Part shown: positions 19,575-27,770 of the stretch, piece after piece
Numbering within the stretch: position 1 is the first letter of the stretch
Layout: each line of letters opens with the position of its first letter
Assembly (NCBI RefSeq): GCF_030209575.1
Contig: NZ_JARVRS010000001.1
Coordinates: 372,001-436,000, forward strand
Source: Leifsonia sp. fls2-241-R2A-40a
GTDB lineage: Bacteria > Actinomycetota > Actinomycetes > Actinomycetales > Microbacteriaceae
Reading direction: 5' to 3'
DNA: 64,000 nt
Notes under the pieces: model-generated
Databases searched by the model: none
What the model was told of the DNA's origin: nothing
Seen by the model: only the letters and a program-made list of their open reading frames with translations
Program-made: the position numbers and the translations under genes

Positions 19575-20344
19575 CCGCCGCAACCCCCGCCCCCACGCTC
19601 ATCGCCGCCCCCGCCGCCGGGCAGCGCATCTGGCGCGTGGTGCGGCTCAACGTCGTCAACAAGTGGAGCGTCATCTGGATCCCCGTCCTGATCATGTCGT
19701 TCATCTGGCTGGTGAACTGGCTGATCTGGTGGATCATCTGGGCGGCGACCGCTCCGGCCGACCGTGCGGAGGCGATGGACGGCACGCAGTGGAGCGGCGC
19801 GGCGTTCTACATCTTCGTCTACATGCTGGTGATCGGCATCCAGGTGATCTCCGCCACGTTCTCGTTCGCACTCGGCTACAGCGCCACCCGTCGCGACTTC
19901 GCACTCGGGTCGGGGCTGACGTTCCTGCTGCTCGCCGCCGGCTACTCCCTCGGCTTCACAGTGCTCTCCGCGATCGAGGAGTGGACGAACGGGTGGGGCC
20001 TCGGCGGCCACCTGTTCACGTCGGTGTACTTCGCCGGCGCGAACTTCGGTGAACGCTTGTTCATCGCGTTCGTCACGATGCTGTTCATGTTCGCGGTGGG
20101 CGCCTTCTCGGCGGCACTGTTCATGCGGTGGCGGATGAACGGCATCCTCGTCGCGGGCGCGGTGCTCGCCCTGGTGCTGGTGGGTGCCGTCGCGCTCATC
20201 ACCTTCACGCAGAGCTGGCCGGCGGTCGGCGAGTGGTTCGCCGCGAGCGGGCCGGTCGGCGTCGCCACCTGGCTGCTCATCCCGACGGCCCTCGCCGCGG
20301 TCGCCGGCTATCTCGTGCTGGGTCGCGCCACCCCGCGCAGCTGA
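19571..20344 (+). CDS. ABC transporter permease, six-helix
   Basis: Membrane partner of the preceding ATPase. Of 257 residues, about six hydrophobic segments are visible (around 33-60, 78-100, 115-140, 158-182, 192-215 and 228-250), with no recognisable substrate-binding motif. The gene overlaps the ATPase gene by four bases. YtrA-controlled permeases often export or counter peptide antibiotics, but the substrate here is unknown. Ends 28 nt before a strong hairpin. Confidence 0.88.
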   Translation: MTAATPAPTLIAAPAAGQRIWRVVRLNVVNKWSVIWIPVLIMSFIWLVNWLIWWIIWAATAPADRAEAMDGTQWSGAAFYIFVYMLVIGIQVISATFSFALGYSATRRDFALGSGLTFLLLAAGYSLGFTVLSAIEEWTNGWGLGGHLFTSVYFAGANFGERLFIAFVTMLFMFAVGAFSAALFMRWRMNGILVAGAVLALVLVGAVALITFTQSWPAVGEWFAASGPVGVATWLLIPTALAAVAGYLVLGRATPRS

Positions 20345-20371
20345 CGCGCGCCGGCCGGCGCCGGGCATGGA

Positions 20372-20402
20372 CGTGGCCGGGAGCGATGCGCTCCCGGCCA
20401 CG
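20372..20402 (+). terminator. Terminator hairpin after the GntR/ABC operon
   Basis: Perfect 14-bp stem (CGTGGCCGGGAGCG and its complement) with a 3-nt loop, followed by GTTTATG; little U-tract. Confidence 0.7.
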
Positions 20403-20565
20403 GTTTATGCCATCGGCCTCACTCGGCCGGAGCGGTGACCGCGCCGTCCGACGATCTCGGCGCCGTCAGGCTACGACGCCGCGACGGCCGTGGAACGAAC
20501 GCCCGGTGAACTCATAGCCGGCGGCAAGGCGACGCCCGACCGCCGCCTTCGCTAGCGTGTGTCCC

Positions 20566-20901
20566 GTGCTGGGCTATCTCTTCCTCGGGGTCGCGATCGC
20601 GACCGAGGTCGTCGCGACGACGTTCCTCAAGTTCACCTCCGGCGACAACCCCAAGTGGTGGGCGTTCGTCATCGTCGTCGTCGGCTACTTCGCGTCGTTC
20701 TTCGCGCTGTCGCTCGCCCTCGGGCGCGGCGTCCCGCTCGGGATCGCCTACGCGATCTGGTCGGCCGTCGGCGTCGCCGCGATCGCGATCATCTCGTGGG
20801 TGTTCTTCAAGGAGTCGCTCACCTGGGTGCAGCTCGCCGGCCTCGTGCTGGTGATCGGCGGCGTCGGGCTGCTGGAGCTCGGCGCCCGGCACCCCGCCTA
20901 A
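20566..20901 (+). CDS. Small multidrug resistance (SMR) family transporter
   Basis: Proton-coupled efflux of cationic compounds (or guanidinium in some subtypes) as a dimer. With the GTG at 20566 it has 111 residues, four membrane helices, and the essential glutamate falls at position 14 (VAIATEVVATTFLK), as in EmrE. The conserved GIAYAIWSAVGVAAIAIISW is present. A TAGCGT -10 lies 7 nt before this GTG, supporting a leaderless start; a GTG at 20557 is the alternative. Its stop overlaps the stop of the convergent 76-residue gene by 3 nt. Confidence 0.92.
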   Translation: MLGYLFLGVAIATEVVATTFLKFTSGDNPKWWAFVIVVVGYFASFFALSLALGRGVPLGIAYAIWSAVGVAAIAIISWVFFKESLTWVQLAGLVLVIGGVGLLELGARHPA

Positions 20902-21128
20902 GCGGAGCCGACGAACGCCTCCAGCGCCTCGTCCAGCGTGCGCGCCGGAGGGATGTACTCGTACACCGCGCCGGGTCCCGACGGCACGTACTCCCCCTCG
21001 GGCGTCACGGTGATCTCGCCGAGCAGGCGTCCCCTGCCGAGCTCCGCGTCCTCGTCGGGGAACGAGTGGTCGTACACCTCGAACCGGTCGCCGTCCTCGT
21101 ACACCGTCAGGTCTTCCAGCAGGGGCAT
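20898..21128 (-). CDS. Small acidic protein of unknown function
   Basis: Seventy-six residues, acidic, with no membrane segment: MPLLEDLTVYEDGDRFEVYD at the start and a beta-rich look (GEITVTPEGEYVPSGPGAVYEY). No family recognised. It starts 1 nt after the stop of the EXPERA-like membrane protein gene (TGAGATG), so the two are almost certainly co-translated. Its end overlaps the SMR gene end. Confidence 0.75.
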   Translation of the reverse strand: MPLLEDLTVYEDGDRFEVYDHSFPDEDAELGRGRLLGEITVTPEGEYVPSGPGAVYEYIPPARTLDEALEAFVGSA

Positions 21129-21129
21129 C

Positions 21130-21678
21130 TCAGAACCTCCTCGTGAAGGGCAGCGGCTTGCGCATCCGGATGAGCAGCAGCAGCGGGACGAGCACGTACG
21201 GCCCGTTGTACAGCAGGAACACGACCGGGTTCGGCGTGCGCTGGCCGACGGGCCCGAAGAACTCCACGCCGAAGATCGGGATGGCCGTCAGGCTGATGAT
21301 CATGGTCGCGTAGATGACGGCGAACAGCTGGATCCAGTTGAAGCCCTTCACCAGGCAGATCACCAGCAGCACGTAGAACGGCAGGTAGACGAACGCGCTC
21401 GTGCCGGTGATGAACCGCAGCCACAGCGGTTCCTGCATGTACAGCGGGTCGTACTGGGACGAGTACGTGTAGTTCCACTGGGCCAGGATGTTCGTCGTCG
21501 TCGCGGTCTGCGGGATCCCGAGCGTCGGGATGGCGTCGCTGATGATGCACGTCACGATGAACAGCGAGAACATCACGATGAAGAAGATGTCGACGGGACG
21601 TTTGCGCAACGGCAGGTTCACCGGCGTCGCCGCAGCGGCGGAGGCGACCTGGCCGGTTCCGGGGGTCACGGTGGTCAC
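21130..21678 (-). CDS. EXPERA-domain (TMEM97/sigma-2 receptor-like) membrane protein
   Basis: One hundred and eighty-two residues with four membrane helices. By eye it aligns with human TMEM97 over most of its length: a helix-1 Asp (Asp48 in CIISDAIPTLG), YDPLYMQEP (Asp77) matching the KDPLLQEP segment, AFVYLPF, LVKGFNWIQLFAVIYA, IPIFGVEFFGP and the last helix GPYVLVPLLLLIRM. The ligand-site glutamate of TMEM97 corresponds to Ser94. EXPERA proteins are sterol isomerases or sterol-binding receptors in eukaryotes; what a bacterial one binds is unknown. The GTG start follows a TAGGCT -10 by 7 nt (leaderless). Operon with the 76-residue gene. Confidence 0.72.
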   Translation of the reverse strand: MTTVTPGTGQVASAAAATPVNLPLRKRPVDIFFIVMFSLFIVTCIISDAIPTLGIPQTATTTNILAQWNYTYSSQYDPLYMQEPLWLRFITGTSAFVYLPFYVLLVICLVKGFNWIQLFAVIYATMIISLTAIPIFGVEFFGPVGQRTPNPVVFLLYNGPYVLVPLLLLIRMRKPLPFTRRF

Positions 21679-21698
21679 GAGCGTGAGCCTAGCGCCGG

Positions 21699-22775
21699 TC
21701 AGCCCGTGTAGCCCACGTTGATCAGCACCTGCCGCATGATCGCCGCCGACTTCCCCTCGTCCACCGAGTCGGAGCCTTCGACCTGCACCCAGCCGTGCGC
21801 GGCGATGACATCGAGCTCCGTACCGGTCCGATAGGCGGACTCGCCCAGGCCGGACACGTCCGTGGCGTCGGCGGGACGTGTGGATTCGGCATAGCTCGCC
21901 CCTCCGGGGAGGACGGACGCCGAGACCGACACGGACGACGGGCCCCGGGTCGACCAGATGCAGTTGTACGAGCCGACCAGCCGGTTGACGCCCATCGTCG
22001 ACAACGCGTTCTCACCGTCGTCCGATTTCGAGACGGTCGCCTCCTCCCCCAGGATCGCGCTCAGCGCATCCTCGCCGATCAGCTGGTCGCAGTTCTGCGC
22101 ACCGCGGAGCGTGGCGCCCTCGGGCTGCCACAACGGTTCCGGCGTGGGCAGCGCGCGCACAGCGGGCAGGACGGCCGAGGAGACCGCGTCGACCCATGCG
22201 GACTGGCTGTCGTAGGTGGCCGCGCCGTAGTCCCACACGCCGGCGTGGACGCCGTAGTCCGGCGTGCGCGCGAAGAAACCGCACAGCTGGAAGAAGGTCG
22301 GCGAGCACATGGAATACGTGTCCGGTTCCGTCCCCAGCGGTTCGTCCAGGCCGCCGACGTCGATGCTGCCTCGGTAGTCCTCCAGAGCCTGGTGCGTGAC
22401 ACCGGGAACGACGGTGACCCATCCGTAGAGCTTCTTCTGGCCGAGCGGCTCTGCGGGATCCCCCTCCGCCCAGGTGCAGCGCAGGCCGCCGTCGCGCGTG
22501 TCCGCGTAGGCCGCGGGGTTGTGCACGGGATCGGCCGTGACTGCGGTGACGGGCGCCCGGAAGGCGGCTTCGACGACGGCCGGCGGTACCAGCTGGTCGC
22601 ACGTCAGCGGCACGCGGCTGGTCGGCTTGGATGCAGCCGCCGGTGTCGGCGTCGGCGTCGCGGTGCGCGAGGGGGCCGGGTCGCCCGTTCCCCCCGGGTG
22701 CGGTGCGGCGCAGCCCCCCAGCAGCGCCACCACGATGGCCATTCCGGCGAGCGCGCCGGCACGAGTCCTGTTCAT
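21699..22775 (-). CDS. Lipoprotein with two copies of a Cys-containing domain
   Basis: The lipobox LLGGC puts the lipidated Cys at 22, followed by a Thr/Pro-rich linker. Two repeats of about 130-150 residues follow. Each opens with CDQL (near residues 59 and 230) and carries a later Cys-x-Trp (RCTW, NCIW), so each probably has one disulphide. The pattern resembles the DUF3558 lipoproteins of actinobacteria, but the assignment is tentative. The ATG at 22775 follows a G-rich Shine-Dalgarno (GGGGGGAA). It is exported to the outer face of the membrane; function unknown. Confidence 0.82.
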   Translation of the reverse strand: MNRTRAGALAGMAIVVALLGGCAAPHPGGTGDPAPSRTATPTPTPAAASKPTSRVPLTCDQLVPPAVVEAAFRAPVTAVTADPVHNPAAYADTRDGGLRCTWAEGDPAEPLGQKKLYGWVTVVPGVTHQALEDYRGSIDVGGLDEPLGTEPDTYSMCSPTFFQLCGFFARTPDYGVHAGVWDYGAATYDSQSAWVDAVSSAVLPAVRALPTPEPLWQPEGATLRGAQNCDQLIGEDALSAILGEEATVSKSDDGENALSTMGVNRLVGSYNCIWSTRGPSSVSVSASVLPGGASYAESTRPADATDVSGLGESAYRTGTELDVIAAHGWVQVEGSDSVDEGKSAAIMRQVLINVGYTG

Positions 22776-22793
22776 ATATTCCCCCCTAGGAAT

Positions 22794-22813
22794 GCGCGCC
22801 GACGAGGGCGCGC
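22794..22813 (-). terminator. Hairpin downstream of the GNAT gene
   Basis: GCGCGCC-gacga-GGGCGCGC stem between the GNAT stop (22866) and the lipoprotein start (22775), on the path of minus-strand transcription from the GNAT gene. Confidence 0.45.
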
Positions 22814-22865
22814 ACCGCGAGGCTAGCGCATCGCTGAGCCGCGAGGGATGGGCGTTGCCGAAGAG

Positions 22866-23444
22866 TTACTTCAGCGACTTCTGCATGAGCACGGTGCCGA
22901 GCCAGCGGTCGAACTTGTAGCCGACGCGACCCATCCGGCCGATCTCCGTGAAGCCGAAGTTCTCGTGCATCCGGATCGACGCCTCTGCGCCCTTGTCGGC
23001 GATGACCGCGATGATCTCCTTGAGGCCGGCGGCCTTCGAACGGTCGATCAGCTCCTGCATCAGGACCGGTCCGAGACCCTTGCCCGTGGAGGCGGCCCCC
23101 AGGTAGATCGAGTTCTCGACCGTGAAGCGGTACGCGCGCTTCTGCTTCCACGGCTGCACCAGCGCATAGCCGAGGATCTGCCCGTTCGGCGACTCGGCGA
23201 CGATGAACGGCATCCCGAGCTTCTTCAGGTAGGCGAACTTGCTCTTCCACTCGCGCAGCGTCATCGCATCCTCATCGAAGGTGACGGTGCTGTTGGCCAC
23301 GTAGTGGTTGTAGATCTCGCGGATGTGCGGGAGATCCTCCGGGCGCGCCTCGCGGAGGGCGTACTCGAACGGCGCCTCCGACGGCGGCGGCTTGCGCAGG
23401 TGGCGCGGGAGCACTCGGCGCTCCTGGTATTCCTCTTCCAGCAC
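22866..23444 (-). CDS. GNAT N-acetyltransferase (phosphinothricin-acetyltransferase-like)
   Basis: Transfers acetyl from acetyl-CoA to an amine. Features of the PAT-like GNAT group: IREIYNHYVANSTVTFDE at the substrate side and TGKGLGPVLMQELIDRSKAAG at the CoA loop, then MHENFGFTEIGRMGRVGYKF near the end. The open frame runs far upstream, but a GTG at 23444 with a TAGGCT -10 seven bases before it gives a normal 192-residue protein. The substrate may be a herbicide-like amino acid, methionine sulfoximine or something else. Confidence 0.87.
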   Translation of the reverse strand: MLEEEYQERRVLPRHLRKPPPSEAPFEYALREARPEDLPHIREIYNHYVANSTVTFDEDAMTLREWKSKFAYLKKLGMPFIVAESPNGQILGYALVQPWKQKRAYRFTVENSIYLGAASTGKGLGPVLMQELIDRSKAAGLKEIIAVIADKGAEASIRMHENFGFTEIGRMGRVGYKFDRWLGTVLMQKSLK

Positions 23445-23479
23445 GTCGACAAGCCTACGTCGCTCGTATTGCGTGCGCG

Positions 23480-24172
23480 TTACGGTTCGAGCGTCCAGTC
23501 CACGGGTTTCTCGCCGGCCTGCTCCAGCAGGGCGTTGGCCCGGGAGAAGGGCTTCGACCCGAAGAACCCGCGCGAGGCCGACAACGGGCTGGGATGCGCC
23601 GACTCGATGAAGGGGTTCCCCTCCAGGAGCGGCTTCAGCGTCGAGGCGTCCCTTCCCCACAGGATCGACACGAACGGACGGCCACGCGCGACGAGCGAGC
23701 GGATGGCATGCTCGGTCACCGCCTCCCATCCTTTCCCGCGGTGCGAGGCCGGCTCCCCGGGCCGGACCGTGAGGACGCGGTTGAGCAGCATGACGCCGTG
23801 ACCGGACCACGCACTCAGGTCGCCGTGCGTGGGCGGGGTGACGCCGAGGTCGTCGCGCAGCTCGCGGTAGATGTTCTGCAGGCTGCGGGGCACCGGGCGC
23901 ACGTGGCGCTCAACGGCGAACGAGAGTCCGATGGGATGCCCTGGGGTGGGATACGGATCCTGCCCGACGATCAGCACGCGCACATCCGCGAGCGGGGCGC
24001 TGAACGCCCGCAGCACGACATCCCCCGCGGGAAGATACGAGCGGCCCGCCGCGACCTCTGCGCGAAGGAACTCGCCCATGGCGGCGATGTCGCCGGCGAC
24101 GGGCTCGAGGGCGGCGGCCCAGCCCGGGTCCATCGACCCGTCGGCAGCCAGTTCGGCGAGCGACTTCGGCAC
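23480..24172 (-). CDS. ung: Uracil-DNA glycosylase (family 1)
   Basis: Removes uracil from DNA to start base excision repair. The catalytic water-activating Asp72 is in [11 protein letters not shown] and the intercalating-loop His193 in HPSPLSAS; the uracil-pocket segment [12 protein letters not shown] is also present. It has 230 residues with a GTG start at 24172, 7 nt after the stop of the phosphoribosyltransferase gene, so the pair is an operon. The open frame extends further upstream but that part is not family sequence. Confidence 0.97.
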   Translation of the reverse strand: MPKSLAELAADGSMDPGWAAALEPVAGDIAAMGEFLRAEVAAGRSYLPAGDVVLRAFSAPLADVRVLIVGQDPYPTPGHPIGLSFAVERHVRPVPRSLQNIYRELRDDLGVTPPTHGDLSAWSGHGVMLLNRVLTVRPGEPASHRGKGWEAVTEHAIRSLVARGRPFVSILWGRDASTLKPLLEGNPFIESAHPSPLSASRGFFGSKPFSRANALLEQAGEKPVDWTLEP

Positions 24173-24179
24173 GCGGGGC

Positions 24180-24701
24180 TCAGTGCGTGGCGGCGGTGAC
24201 CGGCGGGAGAGCGGACCACGGGAACGTGATCCAGCGGTCCGTGCGGCGCCACACGAAGTCGGGCTCCAGCACGGTGCGCGGCTTCGAGTAGAGGCAGACG
24301 GTGCGCACGTCGGCACCGGAGGCGGCGATCAGGTCGACCACCATCGCGAGGGTGCGGCCCGAATCGGAGACGTCGTCGACGAGGAGCACACGCTTGGCGT
24401 CCAGGGCGGCCGCATCGAGCAGCGGAGGCAGCACGACGGGCTCGGGGAGCCGGGTGTCGACGCCGGTGTAGAACTCGACGTTGAGCGCGCCGCAGGCTTT
24501 GATCCCCAGCGCGTAGGAGATGGCGCCGGCCAGCAGCAGACCGCCGCGCGCGATCGCCACGACCATGTCCGGCTCGAACCCGGACTCGACGACCTCGCCG
24601 GCCAGGTGACGAGAGGCCTCGCCGAACTCGAGCCAGCCCAGGACCTCCCGTTCCGTCTCCTGAAGGACGTCTGCTCCGGAATCGTCGAGTTCGCTGGCCA
24701 T
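24180..24701 (-). CDS. Purine-type phosphoribosyltransferase
   Basis: One hundred and seventy-three residues of the type I PRTase fold. The PRPP loop [17 protein letters not shown] is complete, and [21 protein letters not shown] is the hypoxanthine/xanthine-PRTase-like N-terminal motif. It probably salvages a purine base to its nucleotide, but closely similar proteins are only annotated as phosphoribosyltransferase. Start ATG at 24701, six bases after a TACGGT -10 (leaderless). Co-transcribed with ung. Confidence 0.88.
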   Translation of the reverse strand: MASELDDSGADVLQETEREVLGWLEFGEASRHLAGEVVESGFEPDMVVAIARGGLLLAGAISYALGIKACGALNVEFYTGVDTRLPEPVVLPPLLDAAALDAKRVLLVDDVSDSGRTLAMVVDLIAASGADVRTVCLYSKPRTVLEPDFVWRRTDRWITFPWSALPPVTAATH

Positions 24702-24743
24702 TGCTCTACCGTACCGGGGGCGTGCTGGTGTTAGCATCCGCGC

Positions 24744-26237
24744 ATGACCCCGGAGAAGACGTCGGCTCAGCGCAGGGCGACGGTCGCGATCGGTGCAACG
24801 GCAGGCCTCATCGGCTGGCTCGCCCTTGTGGAGCTGACGAGCGGCATCCTGCAGGGGTACTACGTCCCTCTGATCTCCGACATCGTGCACCACCTGGGCA
24901 TCCGCGACGCCGACTACAACTGGTTCGAGGCCGCCCAGTTGCTGGTGTCGGCCCTGGTCGTGCCGGTGCTCGCGAAGCTCGGCGACATGTTCGGCCACAA
25001 GCGCATCCTGCTCATCGCCACGGTGCTGACCGCGCTGGCGAGCTGGGCGCTCGCGTTCTCCGGCGACTTCGTCAGCTATCTGCTGGCGTTCGCCCTGCAG
25101 GGGTTCTACGTCGTGTGGCTGCCGCTCGAGGTCGCCCTGATCTTCGACCGGGGCCGGCGCACCGGCGCCGCCGCCTCGGGGACCCGCCGCGCGGCCGGAC
25201 TGCTCGTGGTGGCCCTGGAGGCGGGAGCGATCGTGGGTGCGATCGGCGCCGGGCTCCTCTTCGAGGCCCTGGGCGGCGACGTCACACTGACCCTGATGGT
25301 CCCGGCGGTCGCCGTCACGCTCGTGTTCTTCGCCATCCTCTTCGGGGTGCCCGAATCCGAGCCCGTGCCCGGGCGCACGCTCGACGGCGTCGGATTCACC
25401 CTCCTCGCTCTGGGTCTGCTGCTCATCACCTCCGGGCTGACCTTCCTCCGCCTCAACGGCGTGGGCACCTGGTGGGTATGGGCGCTCATCCTTCTGGGGG
25501 TGCTCGCGTTCATCCCGTTCGGGCGGTGGGAGCTGCGGCAGGCGGACCCGGCGGTCGACCTGCGGGTGCTGCGCCGACCCTCCATGTGGCCGGTGCAGCT
25601 GACCGCCGGTCTCATCGGGATCAGCCTGCTCGGCGCCCAGGCCCCGCTCAGCACGTACGCCGGGACGGACCCAGCGAACGGCTACGGCCTCGGGCTCACG
25701 GCCGGCCAGCGCAGCATCCTGATCGGCGCCTACCTGATCTCGATGATCGTCGGCGCACTGCTTTTCCCGCTGGTCTCCTCGTGGCTGACACCCCGCGTGA
25801 CCTTGATCGGCGCGTCGTTCCTGGTCGCGATCGGGTACCTGCTCTTCCTGCCGTTCCATCTGGAGACGTGGCAGGTGTTCACCAACATGGGCGTAGCGGG
25901 CCTCGGCTCGGGCGCCCTCGTCGGGGCCCTCCCCGCCGCCGCAGCGGCAGCAGCGCCACGCGGGCAGACCGGTGTCGCGACAGCTCTGACGAACACGACC
26001 AAGACGATCGGCGGCTCCTTCGCCTCCGCAGTCTTCGGGGTCGTGCTGCTGGCCGGTGCGGCCACCGTGACGGCCACGGCCGCCAGCCTCTTCGGCTACA
26101 TGATCGTGTGGACCATCTGCGGCCTGGGCGCCCTCGTCGCGGCGGTGCTGCTGTTCTTCGTGCCGCGCCTCGCGTTCGCCGACGCGGAGCCCGCCGGATC
26201 CGCGGAACCCGAACCCGAACTATCCGCTTTGGAGTGA
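24744..26237 (+). CDS. MFS drug-efflux-type transporter (14-helix)
   Basis: Proton-driven exporter of 497 residues. About 14 hydrophobic segments, with the MFS motif A form KLGDMFGHKRILL between helices 2 and 3, place it near the DHA2 group. Helix 1 contains LIGWLALVELTSGILQGYYVPL. A TAGCAT -10 six bases before the ATG indicates a leaderless transcript, divergent from the phosphoribosyltransferase. Its stop is 2 nt before the ATG of a nucleotidyltransferase gene, so both are made together. Confidence 0.9.
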   Translation: MTPEKTSAQRRATVAIGATAGLIGWLALVELTSGILQGYYVPLISDIVHHLGIRDADYNWFEAAQLLVSALVVPVLAKLGDMFGHKRILLIATVLTALASWALAFSGDFVSYLLAFALQGFYVVWLPLEVALIFDRGRRTGAAASGTRRAAGLLVVALEAGAIVGAIGAGLLFEALGGDVTLTLMVPAVAVTLVFFAILFGVPESEPVPGRTLDGVGFTLLALGLLLITSGLTFLRLNGVGTWWVWALILLGVLAFIPFGRWELRQADPAVDLRVLRRPSMWPVQLTAGLIGISLLGAQAPLSTYAGTDPANGYGLGLTAGQRSILIGAYLISMIVGALLFPLVSSWLTPRVTLIGASFLVAIGYLLFLPFHLETWQVFTNMGVAGLGSGALVGALPAAAAAAAPRGQTGVATALTNTTKTIGGSFASAVFGVVLLAGAATVTATAASLFGYMIVWTICGLGALVAAVLLFFVPRLAFADAEPAGSAEPEPELSALE

Positions 26238-26239
26238 CA

Positions 26240-27031
26240 ATGAACGCGCAGCTGCCTCCCGCCGTCGCCGATGCTCTCACGCAGTTCCTCCTGGAACAAC
26301 GACGCGTCGCCCCGGGCCTGGTGAGCCGCGCGGTCGTCACCGGATCGGCAGCCGCCGGGGACTGGCATCCCGGCGTCAGCGACATCGACGTCGTCTTCGT
26401 GGTCACGCGCGATCCCGTCGACGACCTCCCCGCGCTCGCGGAGCTGCACGCCTCCTCCGAGCCGCACATCGACGGCGTCTACCTGACCGAGTCGGAACTC
26501 GCCCGGGGGCCGGACATCGTGCAGACGGCGCCCCAGGTGGTGGAGGGCGTCCTCGTCTCCGCACTGGCAGGCGCGCAGCTCAGCTGGATCACCTGGCGCG
26601 AACTCGAGTCCGGCGTCCAGGGCGTCGTCGACGGCGGCGACGTGATCTGGACGCCGGTGGCCGACCGGCACCCCGGCAGTCCGCAGGGCGTCGTCGCGTT
26701 CTCGCGGAACAATCTGGTCGACTACTGGCAGCGCATCGGCGAGAGCCTCGAGAAGGAGCTCTCCGAGCGGCAGGATGACGCGCCGCTGCGGCCGGAGACG
26801 GTCCGCTGGGTCGCCCTGGGCCCCATCCGGCTGGTCGCCACGATCGACACCGGCGAAGTGCTGACCAAGACGGCGGCCGCGGACTATGCGGCCGAGCGCT
26901 GGCCGGAGCACGCCGAGCTGCTGCGGCGGGCCGTGCGCGATCGCGCGGGAGAACGCCAGACGTTCACCGTGCGCGACGGTAGGCAAGCGCTGGAGCTGCT
27001 GCGCGCCTGCGTCGCGGTCGCCGACGACTGA
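26240..27031 (+). CDS. Nucleotidyltransferase-fold protein (aminoglycoside adenylyltransferase-like)
   Basis: Two hundred and sixty-three residues. The N-terminal GSAAAGDWHPGVSDIDVVFVV holds the GS and Asp-x-Asp metal-binding signature of the pol-beta nucleotidyltransferase fold, followed by an all-helical C-terminal domain as in ANT(3'')/streptomycin adenylyltransferases and DUF4111 proteins. An AMP-transfer role to an antibiotic is possible but not shown. The ATG is 2 nt after the MFS stop with GGAG about 6 nt upstream. Pairing with an efflux pump suggests a resistance or self-protection unit (inference). Confidence 0.82.
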   Translation: MNAQLPPAVADALTQFLLEQRRVAPGLVSRAVVTGSAAAGDWHPGVSDIDVVFVVTRDPVDDLPALAELHASSEPHIDGVYLTESELARGPDIVQTAPQVVEGVLVSALAGAQLSWITWRELESGVQGVVDGGDVIWTPVADRHPGSPQGVVAFSRNNLVDYWQRIGESLEKELSERQDDAPLRPETVRWVALGPIRLVATIDTGEVLTKTAAADYAAERWPEHAELLRRAVRDRAGERQTFTVRDGRQALELLRACVAVADD

Positions 27032-27033
27032 GC

Positions 27034-27054
27034 GCGGCTGACGCCGTCAGCCGC
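27034..27054. terminator. Bidirectional hairpin between convergent genes
   Basis: Perfect 9-bp stem GCGGCTGAC/GTCAGCCGC with a 3-nt loop, straddling the ends of the nucleotidyltransferase (27031) and K+ channel (27047) genes. Confidence 0.5.
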
Positions 27055-27769
27055 CGTCGCCGCGCTCGTCCGCGGGGTGGTCGAGCGCGGGGTGGTCGAG
27101 CAGCCGCTGCTCCTGCTCCTCGCGGTCGTGCCGCAGGGCGCGCGTCCGCTCGTTCAGGTAGTTGACGATGGTGGCGCTCGCGGTTCCGACGATCGCCACG
27201 CCACCGACCATCAGCACCACGGCGAGCACCCGGCCCGGCACGGTCACCGGGTAGTAGTCGCCGTAGCCCACGGTCGCCATCGTGACGCACGCCCACCACA
27301 CCGAGTCGCCGAACGAGCGGATGTTCGAGCCGTGCGCGTACCGCTCCACCTGGAACTCCGCGAGCGAGATCACGTAGATGAACATGATGATGAAGCTCGC
27401 CGCGATGATGATCACGCGCCGGCGCAGGTGCGACCCGCTGTTGCCCTGGAGCCCGGGCAGGTGCCGTAGGCCGGTCAGCAGCCGGAAGGGCCGCGCCATG
27501 GGGACGAACACCGACAGCAGGTCGACGAGGTTGTGCCGGACGAAGTCGCTCTTGTGGCGGGCGAGGACGAGCCGCGTCACGAAGTCGAGGACGAAGAACG
27601 CCCACACCGCCACCAGCACCACGACCAGGATGACGGTGGTCGTCGCCGATTTGGTCTCGTCGAGGATGTTCCACGAGTACGCGATGAGGAAGAGAACGCT
27701 CGCCCCGATGCCGGGCCAGGCGGTCGCCCGCTCCCACCGCAGACGCTTGGCGTCATCCTCGTCGCTCAT
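27047..27769 (-). CDS. Voltage-gated-type potassium channel protein
   Basis: Two hundred and forty residues. The K+ selectivity filter TVGYGD is in VTMATVGYGDYYPVTVPGR, followed by the pore-lining helix. Four or five preceding hydrophobic segments include the weakly charged RPFRLLTGLRHL, a reduced S4-like piece, so it is a small six-helix-type channel with a doubtful voltage sensor. The C-terminus is a charged, His-rich tail (LLDHPALDHPADERGD). The ATG is one base after the SDR stop, so they form an operon. Confidence 0.9.
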   Translation of the reverse strand: MSDEDDAKRLRWERATAWPGIGASVLFLIAYSWNILDETKSATTTVILVVVLVAVWAFFVLDFVTRLVLARHKSDFVRHNLVDLLSVFVPMARPFRLLTGLRHLPGLQGNSGSHLRRRVIIIAASFIIMFIYVISLAEFQVERYAHGSNIRSFGDSVWWACVTMATVGYGDYYPVTVPGRVLAVVLMVGGVAIVGTASATIVNYLNERTRALRHDREEQEQRLLDHPALDHPADERGDGG

Positions 27770-27770
27770 G

